The notes: generated by a model not told the origin, from the sequence alone. Numbered from the stretch's first letter, positions 1 to 7,957 are shown. The stretch is DNA of 64,000 nucleotides from Bacillota bacterium (GCA_017941085.1 JAGAXF010000002.1:1-64000); one strand, 5' to 3'. Numbers and translations are program-made.

Positions 1-63
1 GAGGAATATTCATACCCTGCCATGTTGGAAATGCTTAACGAAATACTTGAGGCGCCTTATTAA
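1..63 (+). CDS. 3' end of an unidentified ORF, probably the last gene of an IS21-like element
   Basis: Frame 1 is open from the window edge to a TAA at 61-63 and encodes about 20 C-terminal residues, ending in MLNEILEAPY. A perfect inverted repeat (TTGAGGCGCC ... GGCGCCTCAA) straddles the stop codon, as expected for the end of a transcription unit. The sequence just downstream looks like the terminal repeats of an insertion sequence. By position this would be the C-terminus of an IstB-like helper or a transposase. Too little protein is visible to identify the family, so the assignment rests on context only. Confidence 0.4.
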   Translation, partial: EEYSYPAMLEMLNEILEAPY

Positions 64-139
64 GGCGCCTCAAAGAGGGTGACATTTTCCCTGAATAATT
101 AACTCTATCTATGGGTGACATTTTCCCTGGTTATTGACA
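64..139. mobile_element. Right end of a probable IS21-family insertion sequence
   Basis: The 17-bp motif GGGTGACATTTTCCCTG occurs twice in direct orientation (77-93 and 113-129). The second copy is followed by GTTATTGACA, so the terminus read inward starts TGTCAATAACC. Multiple internal terminal repeats and a TGT...ACA end are typical of IS21-like elements. The other end lies outside the window. The IS sits only a few bases from the left attachment repeat of the mobilizable element. Confidence 0.5.
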
Positions 140-146
140 CAAAAAT

Positions 147-179
147 TAATAAATTCCCATTCTTTCCCTATACTGTTAT
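147..179 (+). repeat. attL: left 33-bp attachment repeat
   Basis: All 33 bases are identical to 26596-26628. This copy is a displaced duplicate of the 3' end of the MerR-type gene and lies next to an IS end rather than a gene, so it is the copy carried in with the element. The only other similarity nearby is a short A-rich stretch to its left. Confidence 0.85.
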
Positions 180-235
180 CCAAGCTATTTAATTATGACT
201 AGATTTCTAAAATGAGATATCAGACTAGATTAGAT

Positions 236-454
236 TTATAGTTTTTGATCTTCCTCACTAGGAATATATTCGACTATATCTTCGATTCTACAGTTTAGAA
301 TGCGACAAAGATCATTTAAGGTTTTTGTGGAGACATCCTTATCATGTTTTAAGCGAAATAAAGTACTGGATGAAACATGATGGTTTAGCGTTAGTGTATA
401 CCAGTTTTCATCAGATTCCTTTATTGTTTTCCAAAATGGCGCATAGCTTATCAT
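236..454 (-). CDS. Small XRE/Cro-type helix-turn-helix regulator
   Basis: This is a 72-residue protein that consists almost entirely of a Cro/C1-type DNA-binding domain. The recognition region is around residues 28-50 (VSSSTLFRLKHD, then STKTLNDLCRILNC), and the domain closes with the usual IEDIVEYIP. It is divergent from the lipoprotein gene at 571, and the intergenic region holds a palindrome over that gene's -10 element, so the likely role is repression of the divergent promoter and possibly its own. It is the first gene inside the left attachment repeat. The family call is firm; the target is inferred. Confidence 0.8.
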   Translation of the reverse strand: MISYAPFWKTIKESDENWYTLTLNHHVSSSTLFRLKHDKDVSTKTLNDLCRILNCRIEDIVEYIPSEEDQKL

Positions 455-502
455 TACTTTCTTCGTTGTCTCCCAATGAAATACTACACGCTATTCTATA
501 TG

Positions 503-536
503 TTGAATATCTTCGTAATATCGAATATAATACGAA
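503..536 (+). promoter_or_regulatory. Promoter of the lipoprotein gene with overlapping palindromic operator
   Basis: TTGAAT (503-508) and TATAAT (526-531) are separated by exactly 17 bp. An inverted repeat TTCGTA (512-517) / TACGAA (531-536) spans the spacer and the -10 box, where a repressor would block RNA polymerase. The divergent small XRE protein is the obvious candidate to bind it. Confidence 0.65.
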
Positions 537-570
537 TGTTATGTTATTTAGAAAGGAGTTATGTTATTAA

Positions 571-1896
571 ATGAAAAAGACGATTATCTCAAAATTAATC
601 ATACTTTGTCTAATGCTCACTCTAGTTGCAACACTTGCGGCCTGTGGAAATAAAAGTGATTCCACGCCAGAACCAAGTGAAACAGAGGAAGAAGTGGAAG
701 AGACAGCTGAAGAAGCTACAGAGACCGAGGAGACTGTACCCGAAATTAATGTTCCAGAAGAAGTATTGGGAAAGCAAACTGAATCCCAATATGTCAATGA
801 ATATTTCGACTTAAGTTATAGCGTCCCAGAAAACTGGTACATTCTTTCTAAGGAGGAGATTGCATCAATTATGGGATTAGCCATTTCTAATTTTGATGAC
901 GAATCCTTTGTTGAGATGTTCAAAGATAGTGGTTATGTAACTGATTTTTATGCTATGGATACCGTTTCATCAATTGAGGGCGCAAACGCTTTCAATAACG
1001 TCAACATCACAGTTCAAGATATCGGCAAACTCTATGGCACGCTATATAACGAAAAACAGTTGGCTGAAGCCTCTGCTGATACAGTTAAGGCAAGTTTAGA
1101 ATCTCAAGGGCTAACCGATATTAACACAGAAATCTCTGAAATGGAGTTTATTGGTAAGCCCTGTGTAACGCTTGCTATAACCAGTAAGAATGGTGATATG
1201 AACATGTATCAAAAACAGGTATACCTAAAGAATGGTTCTGCTATAGCAGCAATCACCGCTACAACCCTTGGAGAAGACAAGACTAATAAAGTTCTTGCAA
1301 CGTTTAAAGACAGTGCATCAGCGTCAGCCACTGCTGAGGAGGCTGCTCCTGCAGCTACAACGGAAACCAACGCAGACGCAAGTGCTATAAATGACGCAAC
1401 TCTTGCCTCCGGTCAGATTTCCATCGACGGAGATGTATTTACCCTCGGCAAGGGCTTTAACGAGATTCCTGCGGAATGGACTTTGAAGCCAGATGATGCG
1501 GAGAAGTACAAAGACTATACTTTGAACCCACGCACAACTTCCGGAAGCGCTATGGGAGTATATAAAGAGAAATGGGGTTATGAATTCAATAGTTTCCACG
1601 TAATGCTTTCCCTTGTGAACGCATTCGAAGCTTCTATCCCTTACCTAGAAGGCGCAATTGATTATCTGGATATTCCGGGCATCAGCCGCTCTGAGACTGT
1701 ACCAGATATCATCTTCCCAGGTGGACTGACATTGGAAAGTACAGAAGAAGACTTCATAGCTGCCTACGGTGAACCGTCCAATGAATACGAGGACGCCTCC
1801 ACCCAGTTTAAGAAACTATCCTTTAGAGACGGTGATGTAAAACTTGATATTATCTGGTCAAAGGGAACAATCGACGAAATCACGATGATGAACTAA
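571..1896 (+). CDS. Secreted lipoprotein of unknown function
   Basis: The protein has 441 residues. The N-terminus is a lipoprotein signal (basic MKK, hydrophobic core, lipobox LAAC with Cys near residue 25), followed by a Glu/Thr-rich spacer to about residue 60. A folded region at about 70-250 contains a PsbP/DUF1795-like start (YFDLSYSVPENWYILS), then an Ala/Thr linker and a second domain from about 270 to the end. The start is set by AGAAAGGAG 10 bases upstream. It has its own promoter and is the only plus-strand cargo gene at the left of the element. A chromosomal lipoprotein at 28843-30015 has a similar general plan. No specific function can be assigned; it could bind a toxin at the cell surface, but that is speculation. 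Confidence 0.75.
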   Translation: MKKTIISKLIILCLMLTLVATLAACGNKSDSTPEPSETEEEVEETAEEATETEETVPEINVPEEVLGKQTESQYVNEYFDLSYSVPENWYILSKEEIASIMGLAISNFDDESFVEMFKDSGYVTDFYAMDTVSSIEGANAFNNVNITVQDIGKLYGTLYNEKQLAEASADTVKASLESQGLTDINTEISEMEFIGKPCVTLAITSKNGDMNMYQKQVYLKNGSAIAAITATTLGEDKTNKVLATFKDSASASATAEEAAPAATTETNADASAINDATLASGQISIDGDVFTLGKGFNEIPAEWTLKPDDAEKYKDYTLNPRTTSGSAMGVYKEKWGYEFNSFHVMLSLVNAFEASIPYLEGAIDYLDIPGISRSETVPDIIFPGGLTLESTEEDFIAAYGEPSNEYEDASTQFKKLSFRDGDVKLDIIWSKGTIDEITMMN

Positions 1897-1914
1897 TTCT
1901 GGCAACACACTTAG

Positions 1915-1954
1915 CAAATAAAAAAACAGAAGGGCGGAGGAGCAATCCTCCGCC
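1915..1954 (-). terminator. Intrinsic terminator of the left immunity-gene run
   Basis: A perfect 9-bp stem GGCGGAGGA (1933-1941) / TCCTCCGCC (1946-1954) with a 4-base loop is followed, reading on the minus strand, by a T-rich tract (1915-1926). It lies between two convergent units and ends the minus-strand series that starts far to the right. Confidence 0.8.
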
Positions 1955-1994
1955 TATTGTATTGCTTCTCTTATTAGTAACAGCAAGCCGCATG

Positions 1995-2471
1995 TCACTC
2001 GCTATCTTCCTGAAGTAGCCCTCTGCGCTTCAATTGATAGGTTAATTGGAAATACCTATCAAAAGCAACCGGGATTTCCACAACCTTTTTGCCGTTCTTC
2101 CTGATTACGCAACCTCCATAAAAAGTGCCTGCCGGATAATATGACTTTGTCTTCGAAGCGGTGATACCGTCCCATGAGTAATGCCTCTCTAACCCCAATA
2201 TTGTATGCACCGTGATTCCAGTATCATTAACTTCTACTCTCTTGTTCCTGTAGACGAGTGCGAGATAAATGCTAGGTAGAGAAGCCAAGGCCACAAGCGC
2301 TATGCGGTCAAGGATAGGATCTCCCGCGAATTGCTTCGGCAGGAACGCAATAAGCATTGCAAATAAAGGAAAGATGAGGAATCCGCATGCCAAGTACAGG
2401 TATGCTCTCGATGCCTTTACCGTCAGTGTATATCTATTCTTCTCCTTAATGCTATTGGTCTTTTTCTTCAT
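1995..2471 (-). CDS. Two-TM protein with a PH-like domain, possible immunity protein
   Basis: The protein has 158 residues. Two hydrophobic segments (about 24-46 and 54-72) form a short hairpin in the membrane, followed by a roughly 80-residue cytoplasmic domain with the motif RHYSWDGITASK. The paralog at 20027-20533 has the same layout and a matching KTYSWDEITKAR. The plan resembles the bacterial PH-like membrane proteins (DUF6560-like) often found in polymorphic-toxin immunity clusters. It is the most downstream gene of the left immunity run. Membrane topology is clear; the immunity role is inferred from its neighbours. Confidence 0.65.
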   Translation of the reverse strand: MKKKTNSIKEKNRYTLTVKASRAYLYLACGFLIFPLFAMLIAFLPKQFAGDPILDRIALVALASLPSIYLALVYRNKRVEVNDTGITVHTILGLERHYSWDGITASKTKSYYPAGTFYGGCVIRKNGKKVVEIPVAFDRYFQLTYQLKRRGLLQEDSE

Positions 2472-2524
2472 ATCGGATTCTTTATTATGTGATATACATA
2501 AACTGCTCCATATAATAATCCAAC

Positions 2525-3406
2525 TTATGATAATGGATCAATATGCTCGGACGCCGCCAGGGCCTGTATCTCTTCTTCTGAAAGCCCCTTTAAGAAAACA
2601 TGGGTTTCATCGAATTCCGGGCATTCCATTATTCTTGCCTTTTCTATGAATTCATCAAAAGCCATTCTGCCAACTGCCTGTCTCTTTTCAATAGATACAA
2701 GCGTCACAACAAACAAAGAGCATTCCAATGGGCCTCCTGTTTTCGGGTTTGTTGCCATAATTGGATTCATTGCTTGCTTCGGAAAAATGGTGTCAGTAGT
2801 AGCTGTAACGGAATAGCTTCCGAAAAACTCATCCTCGTTCAATTGGTAAACAACTGGCACAGCATAATAAGCATCTTTGCTTTGTAATTCATGGAGATAA
2901 TCAGCATATCCTTCTTCATCATTGGTTATACCATAGTTCGCTAACTTATCATATTTGACGGAGATTGGAAACATAGCACCAAAGATAGTCATAACCCCAT
3001 CTTGCTTCAGCTCGCTCATATACTTTAGATTTAATCCCTTCTGCAGTCGGCAAAGCTCGTCTAAGTCCTCTTCATGATAAGTCTCGCCATCATGTACAAA
3101 GGATTTTGCTTTCCACACATGAAGGATGTTCCGAATTACCTCGTAAAACATATCCATATCATACTTAGTCGATATAAAATTTACTCTCAGTTCTATCTCA
3201 TCTTTGACATTGTTGGACCAAGAAAACTCTATTCCTCGGCCAATACGATTTGGATTATATAGAACGTTATATCCCTCTACTAGTTCTCCGGTATTACGCC
3301 AGCTGCCATCTAAACTGCCGTAGGCGTATTTCCCCATCGTTAAATCACTTATTTGCAATGGTTTCTTAAATAGCTGTCCATTTTTGATTATTACTTCGAT
3401 ACTCAT
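2525..3406 (-). CDS. DUF4299-like protein, probable immunity protein
   Basis: This is a soluble 293-residue protein without a signal peptide. The N-terminal half contains GIEFSWSNNVKDEIELRVN and a following region with an FYEVIRNI helix, as I recall for DUF4299 proteins of Firmicutes. The C-terminal half includes the repeated aromatic/acidic pattern DEFFGSYSVTA. DUF4299 proteins are usually found in clusters of small genes near LXG/WXG-type toxins. The start is supported by AGAGG about 6 bases upstream. The family name is given from memory of the pattern, and the molecular function of the family is unknown. Confidence 0.6.
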   Translation of the reverse strand: MSIEVIIKNGQLFKKPLQISDLTMGKYAYGSLDGSWRNTGELVEGYNVLYNPNRIGRGIEFSWSNNVKDEIELRVNFISTKYDMDMFYEVIRNILHVWKAKSFVHDGETYHEEDLDELCRLQKGLNLKYMSELKQDGVMTIFGAMFPISVKYDKLANYGITNDEEGYADYLHELQSKDAYYAVPVVYQLNEDEFFGSYSVTATTDTIFPKQAMNPIMATNPKTGGPLECSLFVVTLVSIEKRQAVGRMAFDEFIEKARIMECPEFDETHVFLKGLSEEEIQALAASEHIDPLS

Positions 3407-3438
3407 GAATTACCTCTTTTTTATTTAACCATTTAATC

Positions 3439-3816
3439 TTATGTGGCAATTATATACATAGCCACAGCACATACAATGCACACAATAATACCACAGCCTA
3501 TAAGACCCACGATTCTTCTTTTCTCTAAAAAATCCTCTGGAAATTCAGGAACAACCCTTTTGAAAAATGATGATAGTATGAAATCTAGTCCAACTGCAAT
3601 AGAACCGGCGCCAATAACTCCAACCACTATTGGGATTGCCGCAAGCGGATTCTTCGCATTTTTCGCAGTAGCCATCTGTCCAATACGATATCCCGTATAT
3701 ATCCATGCCCCGACACAAATCAAAACCAAAACAAGACTTGAAAGAAGGGCAACAAAAAACCAGCCGGGGTGCTTCTTTCTGAATTCATTTAATTCTTCTC
3801 TGTTTGCAATTTTCAT
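3439..3816 (-). CDS. Small three-TM membrane protein
   Basis: The protein has 125 residues with a short charged N-terminus (MKIANREELNEFRKKHPGW) and three hydrophobic segments at about 19-41, 60-82 and 103-124. It has no enzyme motif. It is embedded in the minus-strand series of putative immunity genes with short spacing to its neighbours. Multi-TM immunity proteins typically protect against membrane-acting or secreted toxins, but that is only a contextual guess here. I do not recognise the family. Confidence 0.6.
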   Translation of the reverse strand: MKIANREELNEFRKKHPGWFFVALLSSLVLVLICVGAWIYTGYRIGQMATAKNAKNPLAAIPIVVGVIGAGSIAVGLDFILSSFFKRVVPEFPEDFLEKRRIVGLIGCGIIVCIVCAVAMYIIAT

Positions 3817-3858
3817 GTACCTCCACCATTCTGTGTTTATATTATAGCATTTGTCGAA

Positions 3859-4299
3859 CTACTCTTTTTTGGAAATCGTGCGGTTTTTCAAAAAAGGAAG
3901 CGCCGTTATACTGCCGATGAAACATCCGAATGTATTCAATATCAAGTCGTCAATTTCTGAAACGCCGGTTCCAAGAATGAATTGCATCGTCTCAATAAAA
4001 AGGGATAGACCAAAGCCCATCAGCACAGTTATAAGAATAGGCTTTCTTTTGCAAGCAGCTTGATAGAATCCGAACGGTACAAACCAGAACATGTTTCCGA
4101 CAAAGAGATAAATGAAGCGAGAAATGCCGACTTGTAGGACTGTTTTGTAATCGGTAAACAACGTAAGATTTATTTTACCGTCAAATAATTGATAAGCAGG
4201 ATTCCACGGCCTTACGACAGTGATTAGGAGCAAAACTGCTACATACAAGACGAACATGATTTTGAATAGTTTTCTTTTATCTCTCAAAATTGTGTTCAT
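3859..4299 (-). CDS. VanZ-like membrane protein
   Basis: The protein has 146 residues from the ATG at 4299, which has GGAG 8 bases upstream. An in-frame ATG seven codons earlier lacks a good site. Four TM segments are apparent, with the VanZ-family features NMFWFVPFGFYQ in the middle and GFGLSLFIETMQFILGTGVSEIDDLILNTFG toward the end (motif spans roughly residues 95-130). VanZ confers low-level teicoplanin resistance in enterococci, but most family members have no known function. Its place among toxin-immunity-like genes suggests envelope protection. The family call is good; its role here is unknown. Confidence 0.75.
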   Translation of the reverse strand: MNTILRDKRKLFKIMFVLYVAVLLLITVVRPWNPAYQLFDGKINLTLFTDYKTVLQVGISRFIYLFVGNMFWFVPFGFYQAACKRKPILITVLMGFGLSLFIETMQFILGTGVSEIDDLILNTFGCFIGSITALPFLKNRTISKKE

Positions 4300-4312
4300 A
4301 GCAATCACTCCA

Positions 4313-4462
4313 TCATGCAACCGACAACAGCCATACCGATATAGCCCAAAGTCCGGCTCCTATAATTAAGCAAATTATTGAAATCTTGAGGCCGAAGTAT
4401 GATTTAGGATAATCCGGGATTTTCTCAAAATGCTTTTCTAACAAGTTGCCCACCCCAATCAT
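4313..4462 (-). CDS. Small single-TM protein
   Basis: A 49-residue reading frame starts at an ATG with AAGGA 7 bases upstream, and its stop TGA overlaps the first in-frame ATG of the next gene. The N-terminal 22 residues are charged (LLEKHFEKIPDYPKS). The rest is one hydrophobic segment (about 25-47, ISIICLIIGAGLWAISVWLL). Its good start site, tight coupling to the VanZ-like gene and clear TM make it a plausible real gene. No family is recognised. Confidence 0.55.
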   Translation of the reverse strand: MIGVGNLLEKHFEKIPDYPKSYFGLKISIICLIIGAGLWAISVWLLSVA

Positions 4463-4488
4463 CTACATCTTCCTTAAACGCTACACGT

Positions 4489-5292
4489 TTAATCCTTATA
4501 GCTCGGGATATTAATAAGCTCTTTTTTCTTACTATAGCCCCAATAGGCAATCAGGAAAAACGCAAGACTCACGATGCACATCGCTATACCCCAAGCCGGT
4601 TCTTGTGGCAATAAGATTAACAAGGGCAAAGCAACAAATAAATATATTATTCCCAAGATTACCCCCGCTATAATATGCTTTTTAGCACTTATGTACAACG
4701 CACTCTTATCATAAAAGCCATCAAAGCTTCCTGATTCTCTTTCCTTGCGGAAATATAGTTTCTTAATCGATTTTTTTGTAATCCCCGATATTTTACAAAC
4801 ATATTCTGCGCCATTTCCTTGCATATATGATATACAAGCCTCAATGTTTTCATCCTTTAGATATTCAATATGATATATGTATTTTCCTGGCTCACACGGA
4901 ATAAAATGGTAAAATGTTTGACCATATAAATTGAGAGTTATCTCTGTAAGAGCTTTTTGATCTTCTGCCATCTTATTCAGCCAGCTTTCTTCTTTACGGA
5001 ACTGCAACAGCTTAAACGCATATTCTATTATATTTCTTTCATCTACAGGCTCTTTCTCTATAATCCTTTTCCAAATAAACCATAAACTAAAAACATACCC
5101 AACCAACAATATAGCCATGAATATTGTTGCGCCATCCATTTCCGCAATGATGGTTCCAACTAAAATCAAAGCCATCACAAATACGCCGACGTAAGCCATG
5201 GCAACGAATCTTTTCTTTTTATCCTTGATTCGATATAAGGCAATTTCTATTAAGCCTAGAATCACTGCTGCAATGAATATATATTTCTCCAT
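4489..5292 (-). CDS. Membrane protein with central DUF2812-like region
   Basis: The protein has 267 residues. TM segments at about 2-20, 31-50 and 57-76 are followed by a cytoplasmic middle region containing FYHFIPCEPGKYIYHIEYL, which recalls DUF2812 (a C-P-G-x-Y-x-Y pattern seen in membrane proteins regulated with PadR-like repressors). Two more TM segments near 207-230 and 233-252 and a lysine-rich tail end the protein. It lies within the immunity-gene run. The DUF2812 link is tentative because only the motif and the general layout match. Confidence 0.5.
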   Translation of the reverse strand: MEKYIFIAAVILGLIEIALYRIKDKKKRFVAMAYVGVFVMALILVGTIIAEMDGATIFMAILLVGYVFSLWFIWKRIIEKEPVDERNIIEYAFKLLQFRKEESWLNKMAEDQKALTEITLNLYGQTFYHFIPCEPGKYIYHIEYLKDENIEACISYMQGNGAEYVCKISGITKKSIKKLYFRKERESGSFDGFYDKSALYISAKKHIIAGVILGIIYLFVALPLLILLPQEPAWGIAMCIVSLAFFLIAYWGYSKKKELINIPSYKD

Positions 5293-5344
5293 AATCTCTT
5301 TATCTCACTTCTAGCTCATCAGCCAGTGTGATAAATATATTACT

Positions 5345-5923
5345 CTACTCGTTAATATTGAAAATATCTTCTATGACATCCTGTATCATTATGAAGCGCT
5401 TATTTGCTTCGTCTTTTTCTGTCTCTATTGCATATCCGCCAACATCATGAGTGTCAGAATTCGTCTTAACTTGTATGTTATACCACGGATGGTCATATGG
5501 TTGAGTGGTATAAGGTAATTGCTCGGGCAGACTCATAAAGTCGTTTTGATTAATTGCATTAACCAGCCTATCCCAATCATTCTGAGTAATTTCGGTTTCA
5601 GTTAAGTCATACCAGTTTTCAGGGGGCAGTTCATCAGCAAGAAGATCATAATCGAAAGTATCTAAGACTCTAATATTGTAATACTTTACATTTAGATCCG
5701 AAGTTATAACTAGCATATTTATAACAGGAAAATCTCCAACATATTCTATATATTTGACCTCATTAACGTCTACCACCTTTTGCTTGCATCCAGGCAAAGT
5801 GAATATAATCAAAATGATAGAAGTGAAAACAAGTATATTTTTAAGTAGTTTCATAATTGATTTCTTCACCGCTGATTCCCCATTTCTTTTGACTCCTTTA
5901 CTTAGTTGTAAAGTCCTATTCAT
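5345..5923 (-). CDS. Lipoprotein of unknown function
   Basis: The protein has 192 residues with a long basic N-region, a hydrophobic core and a lipobox LPGC (Cys near residue 46). AGAGG lies 6 bases before the 5923 ATG, so the long form is kept even though internal GTG or ATG starts at residues 19 or 24 would give a more typical signal peptide. The mature part is acidic and aromatic (PENWYDLTETEITQNDWDRL). Surface-exposed lipoproteins are found as immunity factors in some toxin systems; that is the most that context allows. No recognised domain. Confidence 0.6.
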   Translation of the reverse strand: MNRTLQLSKGVKRNGESAVKKSIMKLLKNILVFTSIILIIFTLPGCKQKVVDVNEVKYIEYVGDFPVINMLVITSDLNVKYYNIRVLDTFDYDLLADELPPENWYDLTETEITQNDWDRLVNAINQNDFMSLPEQLPYTTQPYDHPWYNIQVKTNSDTHDVGGYAIETEKDEANKRFIMIQDVIEDIFNINE

Positions 5924-6016
5924 TATTATCCTCTGTTTTACAGTACTTTGTAAACATTTCTTTTACTGTCATGTTCTTATCCTCCAACTTACAAACATGA
6001 ATTTATCATTGAGACT

Positions 6017-6346
6017 TTAGTATTTCTTTGCTTGTTCCATCCAGTAAGTTCTAATCATTTCTACAATTTTCACACAATCGCTTTGAGCAGTTTCTTCATG
6101 ATATTCTTTAAAATCGCTAAAAGTATGTCCGCATGGTACCAAGTCATTATCTTCAAAACCTCCACTCACTCCAACAAGCCACTTGGACAACAAACCAGTT
6201 TTGAATCTAAAAATGTAATAGTGCAAGCCGTGAAGATCAAACTCGCCTGACAATTCAATCCTATATGGTTTTTTACCAAGTTCAGCTGGATTTGCCAGCC
6301 AATCCAGCATATTTTCCTGAGCTGCCTGAATCTGTTTTTGGTTCAT
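6017..6346 (-). CDS. Small soluble protein, possible immunity protein
   Basis: The protein has 109 residues, no signal peptide or TM. Visible features are an N-terminal helix (QIQAAQENMLDWLANPAELG), a central beta-rich region with aromatic residues (LHYYIFRFKTGLLSKWLVGVS) and a C-terminal helix (VKIVEMIRTYWMEQAKKY). The size and fold pattern fit a small single-domain immunity protein. It is followed on the minus strand by an intact upstream lipoprotein gene and preceded by a decayed DUF2185 gene. I do not recognise the family. Confidence 0.55.
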   Translation of the reverse strand: MNQKQIQAAQENMLDWLANPAELGKKPYRIELSGEFDLHGLHYYIFRFKTGLLSKWLVGVSGGFEDNDLVPCGHTFSDFKEYHEETAQSDCVKIVEMIRTYWMEQAKKY

Positions 6347-6382
6347 AGTAATATCTCTGCTTTCATTCGTACAAAGTACGAT

Positions 6383-6520
6383 TTATCGGTATTCCTTCCC
6401 AGTATTTGAATCTATAAAGACTTTCCTTTGTGAATCATATTCTAAATCTGTGCCAACCGGCATATCATATATAGCCAATACCGCCGGTTCTATTTCAACG
6501 AGCATGTCAAAATCAGCAGC
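6383..6520 (-). pseudogene. Truncated remnant of a DUF2185/Imm33 immunity gene
   Basis: The minus strand encodes DFDMLVEIEPAVLAIYDMP, ending in IDSNTGKEYR and a TAA at 6383-6385. This matches the C-terminal 45 residues of the intact DUF2185 gene at 7014-7373 (DFDTLVEIEPAVLAIYDMP...IDSNTGQRIP). The 5' two thirds are missing; homology stops at about 6520, three bases before the stop codon of the neighbouring membrane-protein gene. No start codon or ribosome binding site remains. Confidence 0.8.
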
Positions 6521-6523
6521 AAT

Positions 6524-7000
6524 TTACGGTTGCTCTCCTCGGTAGTTGATAGTCGCCAGATGGCTATTTGGCAGGTATGTTACTTTCACATACTCACCTT
6601 TCCTTAAGCCAGTTGATAATGCCAAAAGATGATGTATCTCTTCGCCAGTTTCTGCATCAAGAATTGCAAATTCTCTATCTTGAACTCTATCAACCGCACC
6701 ACCCAGTTCATCGTGAAGGATGACTCCTTCAGCAGTGAGATACTCGCCATTAACCATGTTAGGAATGTCCAGTATCAGAGACGGCAACTTCGAAGACACC
6801 GCAAGCCAGAGTACCACCGTAGCTCCGATGCAGCCAGCCTTGATCCATTTCCAGTAACGTTTTGCCCATTCTCGATCTCTAACTTCTTCGAGTTTGAACC
6901 ATGAGCCTTTGTTGCGAACAAGGGCAACAGTCAAAAGAACGCACATGACCGTGCTGACAGAGAGCTTGATTACCTGAATAATGATAATTCCCGGATTCAT
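6524..7000 (-). CDS. Two-TM membrane protein with extracytoplasmic or cytoplasmic beta domain
   Basis: The protein has 158 residues with TM segments at about 5-27 and 53-72, joined by a basic loop (KLEEVRDREWAKRYWKWIK). The C-terminal 80 residues are beta-rich (EYLTAEGVILHDELGGAV...EYVKVTYLPNSHLATI). It starts immediately after the DUF2185 gene and ends abutting the DUF2185 remnant, so it lies between two copies of the same immunity family. No known domain recognised; the immunity role is inferred from the surroundings. Confidence 0.6.
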   Translation of the reverse strand: MNPGIIIIQVIKLSVSTVMCVLLTVALVRNKGSWFKLEEVRDREWAKRYWKWIKAGCIGATVVLWLAVSSKLPSLILDIPNMVNGEYLTAEGVILHDELGGAVDRVQDREFAILDAETGEEIHHLLALSTGLRKGEYVKVTYLPNSHLATINYRGEQP

Positions 7001-7013
7001 AGATCGCCCTCCA

Positions 7014-7373
7014 CTACGGAATCCTCTGCCCGGTGTTGCTATCTATGAAGTATCTGCCGGTTTCATCATGACAGAATTCTAAATCCGTACCTACCGGCAT
7101 ATCATATATAGCCAATACCGCTGGTTCTATTTCAACGAGCGTGTCAAAATCGACAACAAGATTGTTCTCCAGTATGTTGATATACTCTTCGGTATCTGTA
7201 TCACCCAAAGCTCTCCATCCATTATCAGCCGGATTAACTGACTCTTCTCTAAAAATCCACTTTAACTTGGATGCGCCTTCATACAGAGATCTCGTAATGA
7301 TGCATCCACCTAAGCTATGTGTTTTCAGCAGTTCTTTCTCATCTGTTTTTTTAACCCTAACAAATAATCCCAT
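7014..7373 (-). CDS. DUF2185 (Imm33-type) immunity protein
   Basis: This is a 119-residue soluble protein. The pattern GGCIITRSLYEGASKLKWIFREESVNPADNGW...GDTDTEEYI (about residues 22-68) is characteristic of DUF2185, a family classed with the polymorphic-toxin immunity proteins (Imm33/Imm-like), where it is predicted to neutralize a cognate toxin by binding. The protein starts MGLFVRVKK, similar to the MGLFDKFKKK start of the DUF4241 and SUFU proteins further along the array. A truncated copy lies at 6383-6520. No toxin gene accompanies it. Confidence 0.75.
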   Translation of the reverse strand: MGLFVRVKKTDEKELLKTHSLGGCIITRSLYEGASKLKWIFREESVNPADNGWRALGDTDTEEYINILENNLVVDFDTLVEIEPAVLAIYDMPVGTDLEFCHDETGRYFIDSNTGQRIP

Positions 7374-7398
7374 ATTTAATTACCTCACATACTCCGAT

Positions 7399-7635
7399 TT
7401 ATCCATTTGGCATTTGCTCGTTAATTTCATCGAGCAAGTGTATTGTCTTAAAAACTTTATCGCAGTTTTTGCATTGCCAATCGCAATCACTCTTTTTTGC
7501 CTTTTTATGAAGCAACTCCAGTTTACTTCCGCATATAGGGCATTCCACAAACTCTTGATTCCATAGCTTCTTTAGAAATGAAATGGCCTCATTTCTTTTG
7601 CTAAAACCAAGTTCTTTTAGTAGCACTCTATTCAT
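7399..7635 (-). CDS. Small zinc-ribbon protein
   Basis: The protein has 78 residues. Two CxxC pairs (CPICGSK and CKNCDKV, about residues 32-35 and 56-59) form a zinc ribbon, preceded by a helical segment (SKRNEAISFLKKLWNQEF). It has no nuclease motif. It is the first gene of the left run now, but only because the nested element separates it from the DUF4241 gene that was upstream before that insertion. Function unknown. Confidence 0.6.
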   Translation of the reverse strand: MNRVLLKELGFSKRNEAISFLKKLWNQEFVECPICGSKLELLHKKAKKSDCDWQCKNCDKVFKTIHLLDEINEQMPNG

Positions 7636-7810
7636 ATATTCTTCTACTACAAATCCCGATTTGACTCCAATGCTTCCCTTGCTTTCCCTTATTGTTCATA
7701 GGATGTTATTAAAGACCGGTGAAACCCTTGAAAACAAAGGATTTATCATAGTCTATCCACCGTCAAGATTCATATTATGTTATTAACAAAAGACGGACTC
7801 ATAAGCACTA

Positions 7811-7832
7811 ATAAGGGCAATAACAAGGGAAA
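7811..7832 (+). repeat. Left attachment repeat of the nested element
   Basis: 21 of 22 bases match 18146-18167; the shared parts are ATAAGGGCAA and AACAAGGGAAA with one variable base between. The short motif CTCATAAG also precedes both copies, with different spacing. Confidence 0.7.
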
Positions 7833-7897
7833 GCGTTTCATGTAACATGATATAACAAAACACGGCAGCCGGATAGATGTGATATGAGTTGATAGTA

Positions 7898-7930
7898 CGA
7901 TGCCTCGCAGATTTGTTCTGCGAGGCATCG
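7898..7930 (-). terminator. Strong hairpin after the MBG surface-protein gene
   Basis: A 14-bp perfect stem, CGATGCCTCGCAGA / TCTGCGAGGCATCG, with a 5-base loop lies 28 bp downstream of the stop codon of the surface-protein gene. There is no clear T-run on the minus strand, so it may act as a terminator or as a 3' stabilizer. It is the only strong hairpin in the gene-free stretch 7636-7957, which otherwise holds the left attachment repeat and a second, inverted copy of an AAGGGAAAG-type motif near 7670-7695. Confidence 0.6.
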
Positions 7931-7957
7931 ATTAATTAATGCATTATTGCGCAGGAA

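Noticed and set aside
3859-4299. Glycopeptide-resistance gene vanZ
   Set aside because: Only the VanZ-like domain is present; there are no vanHAX or regulator genes, and most family members are unrelated to resistance.
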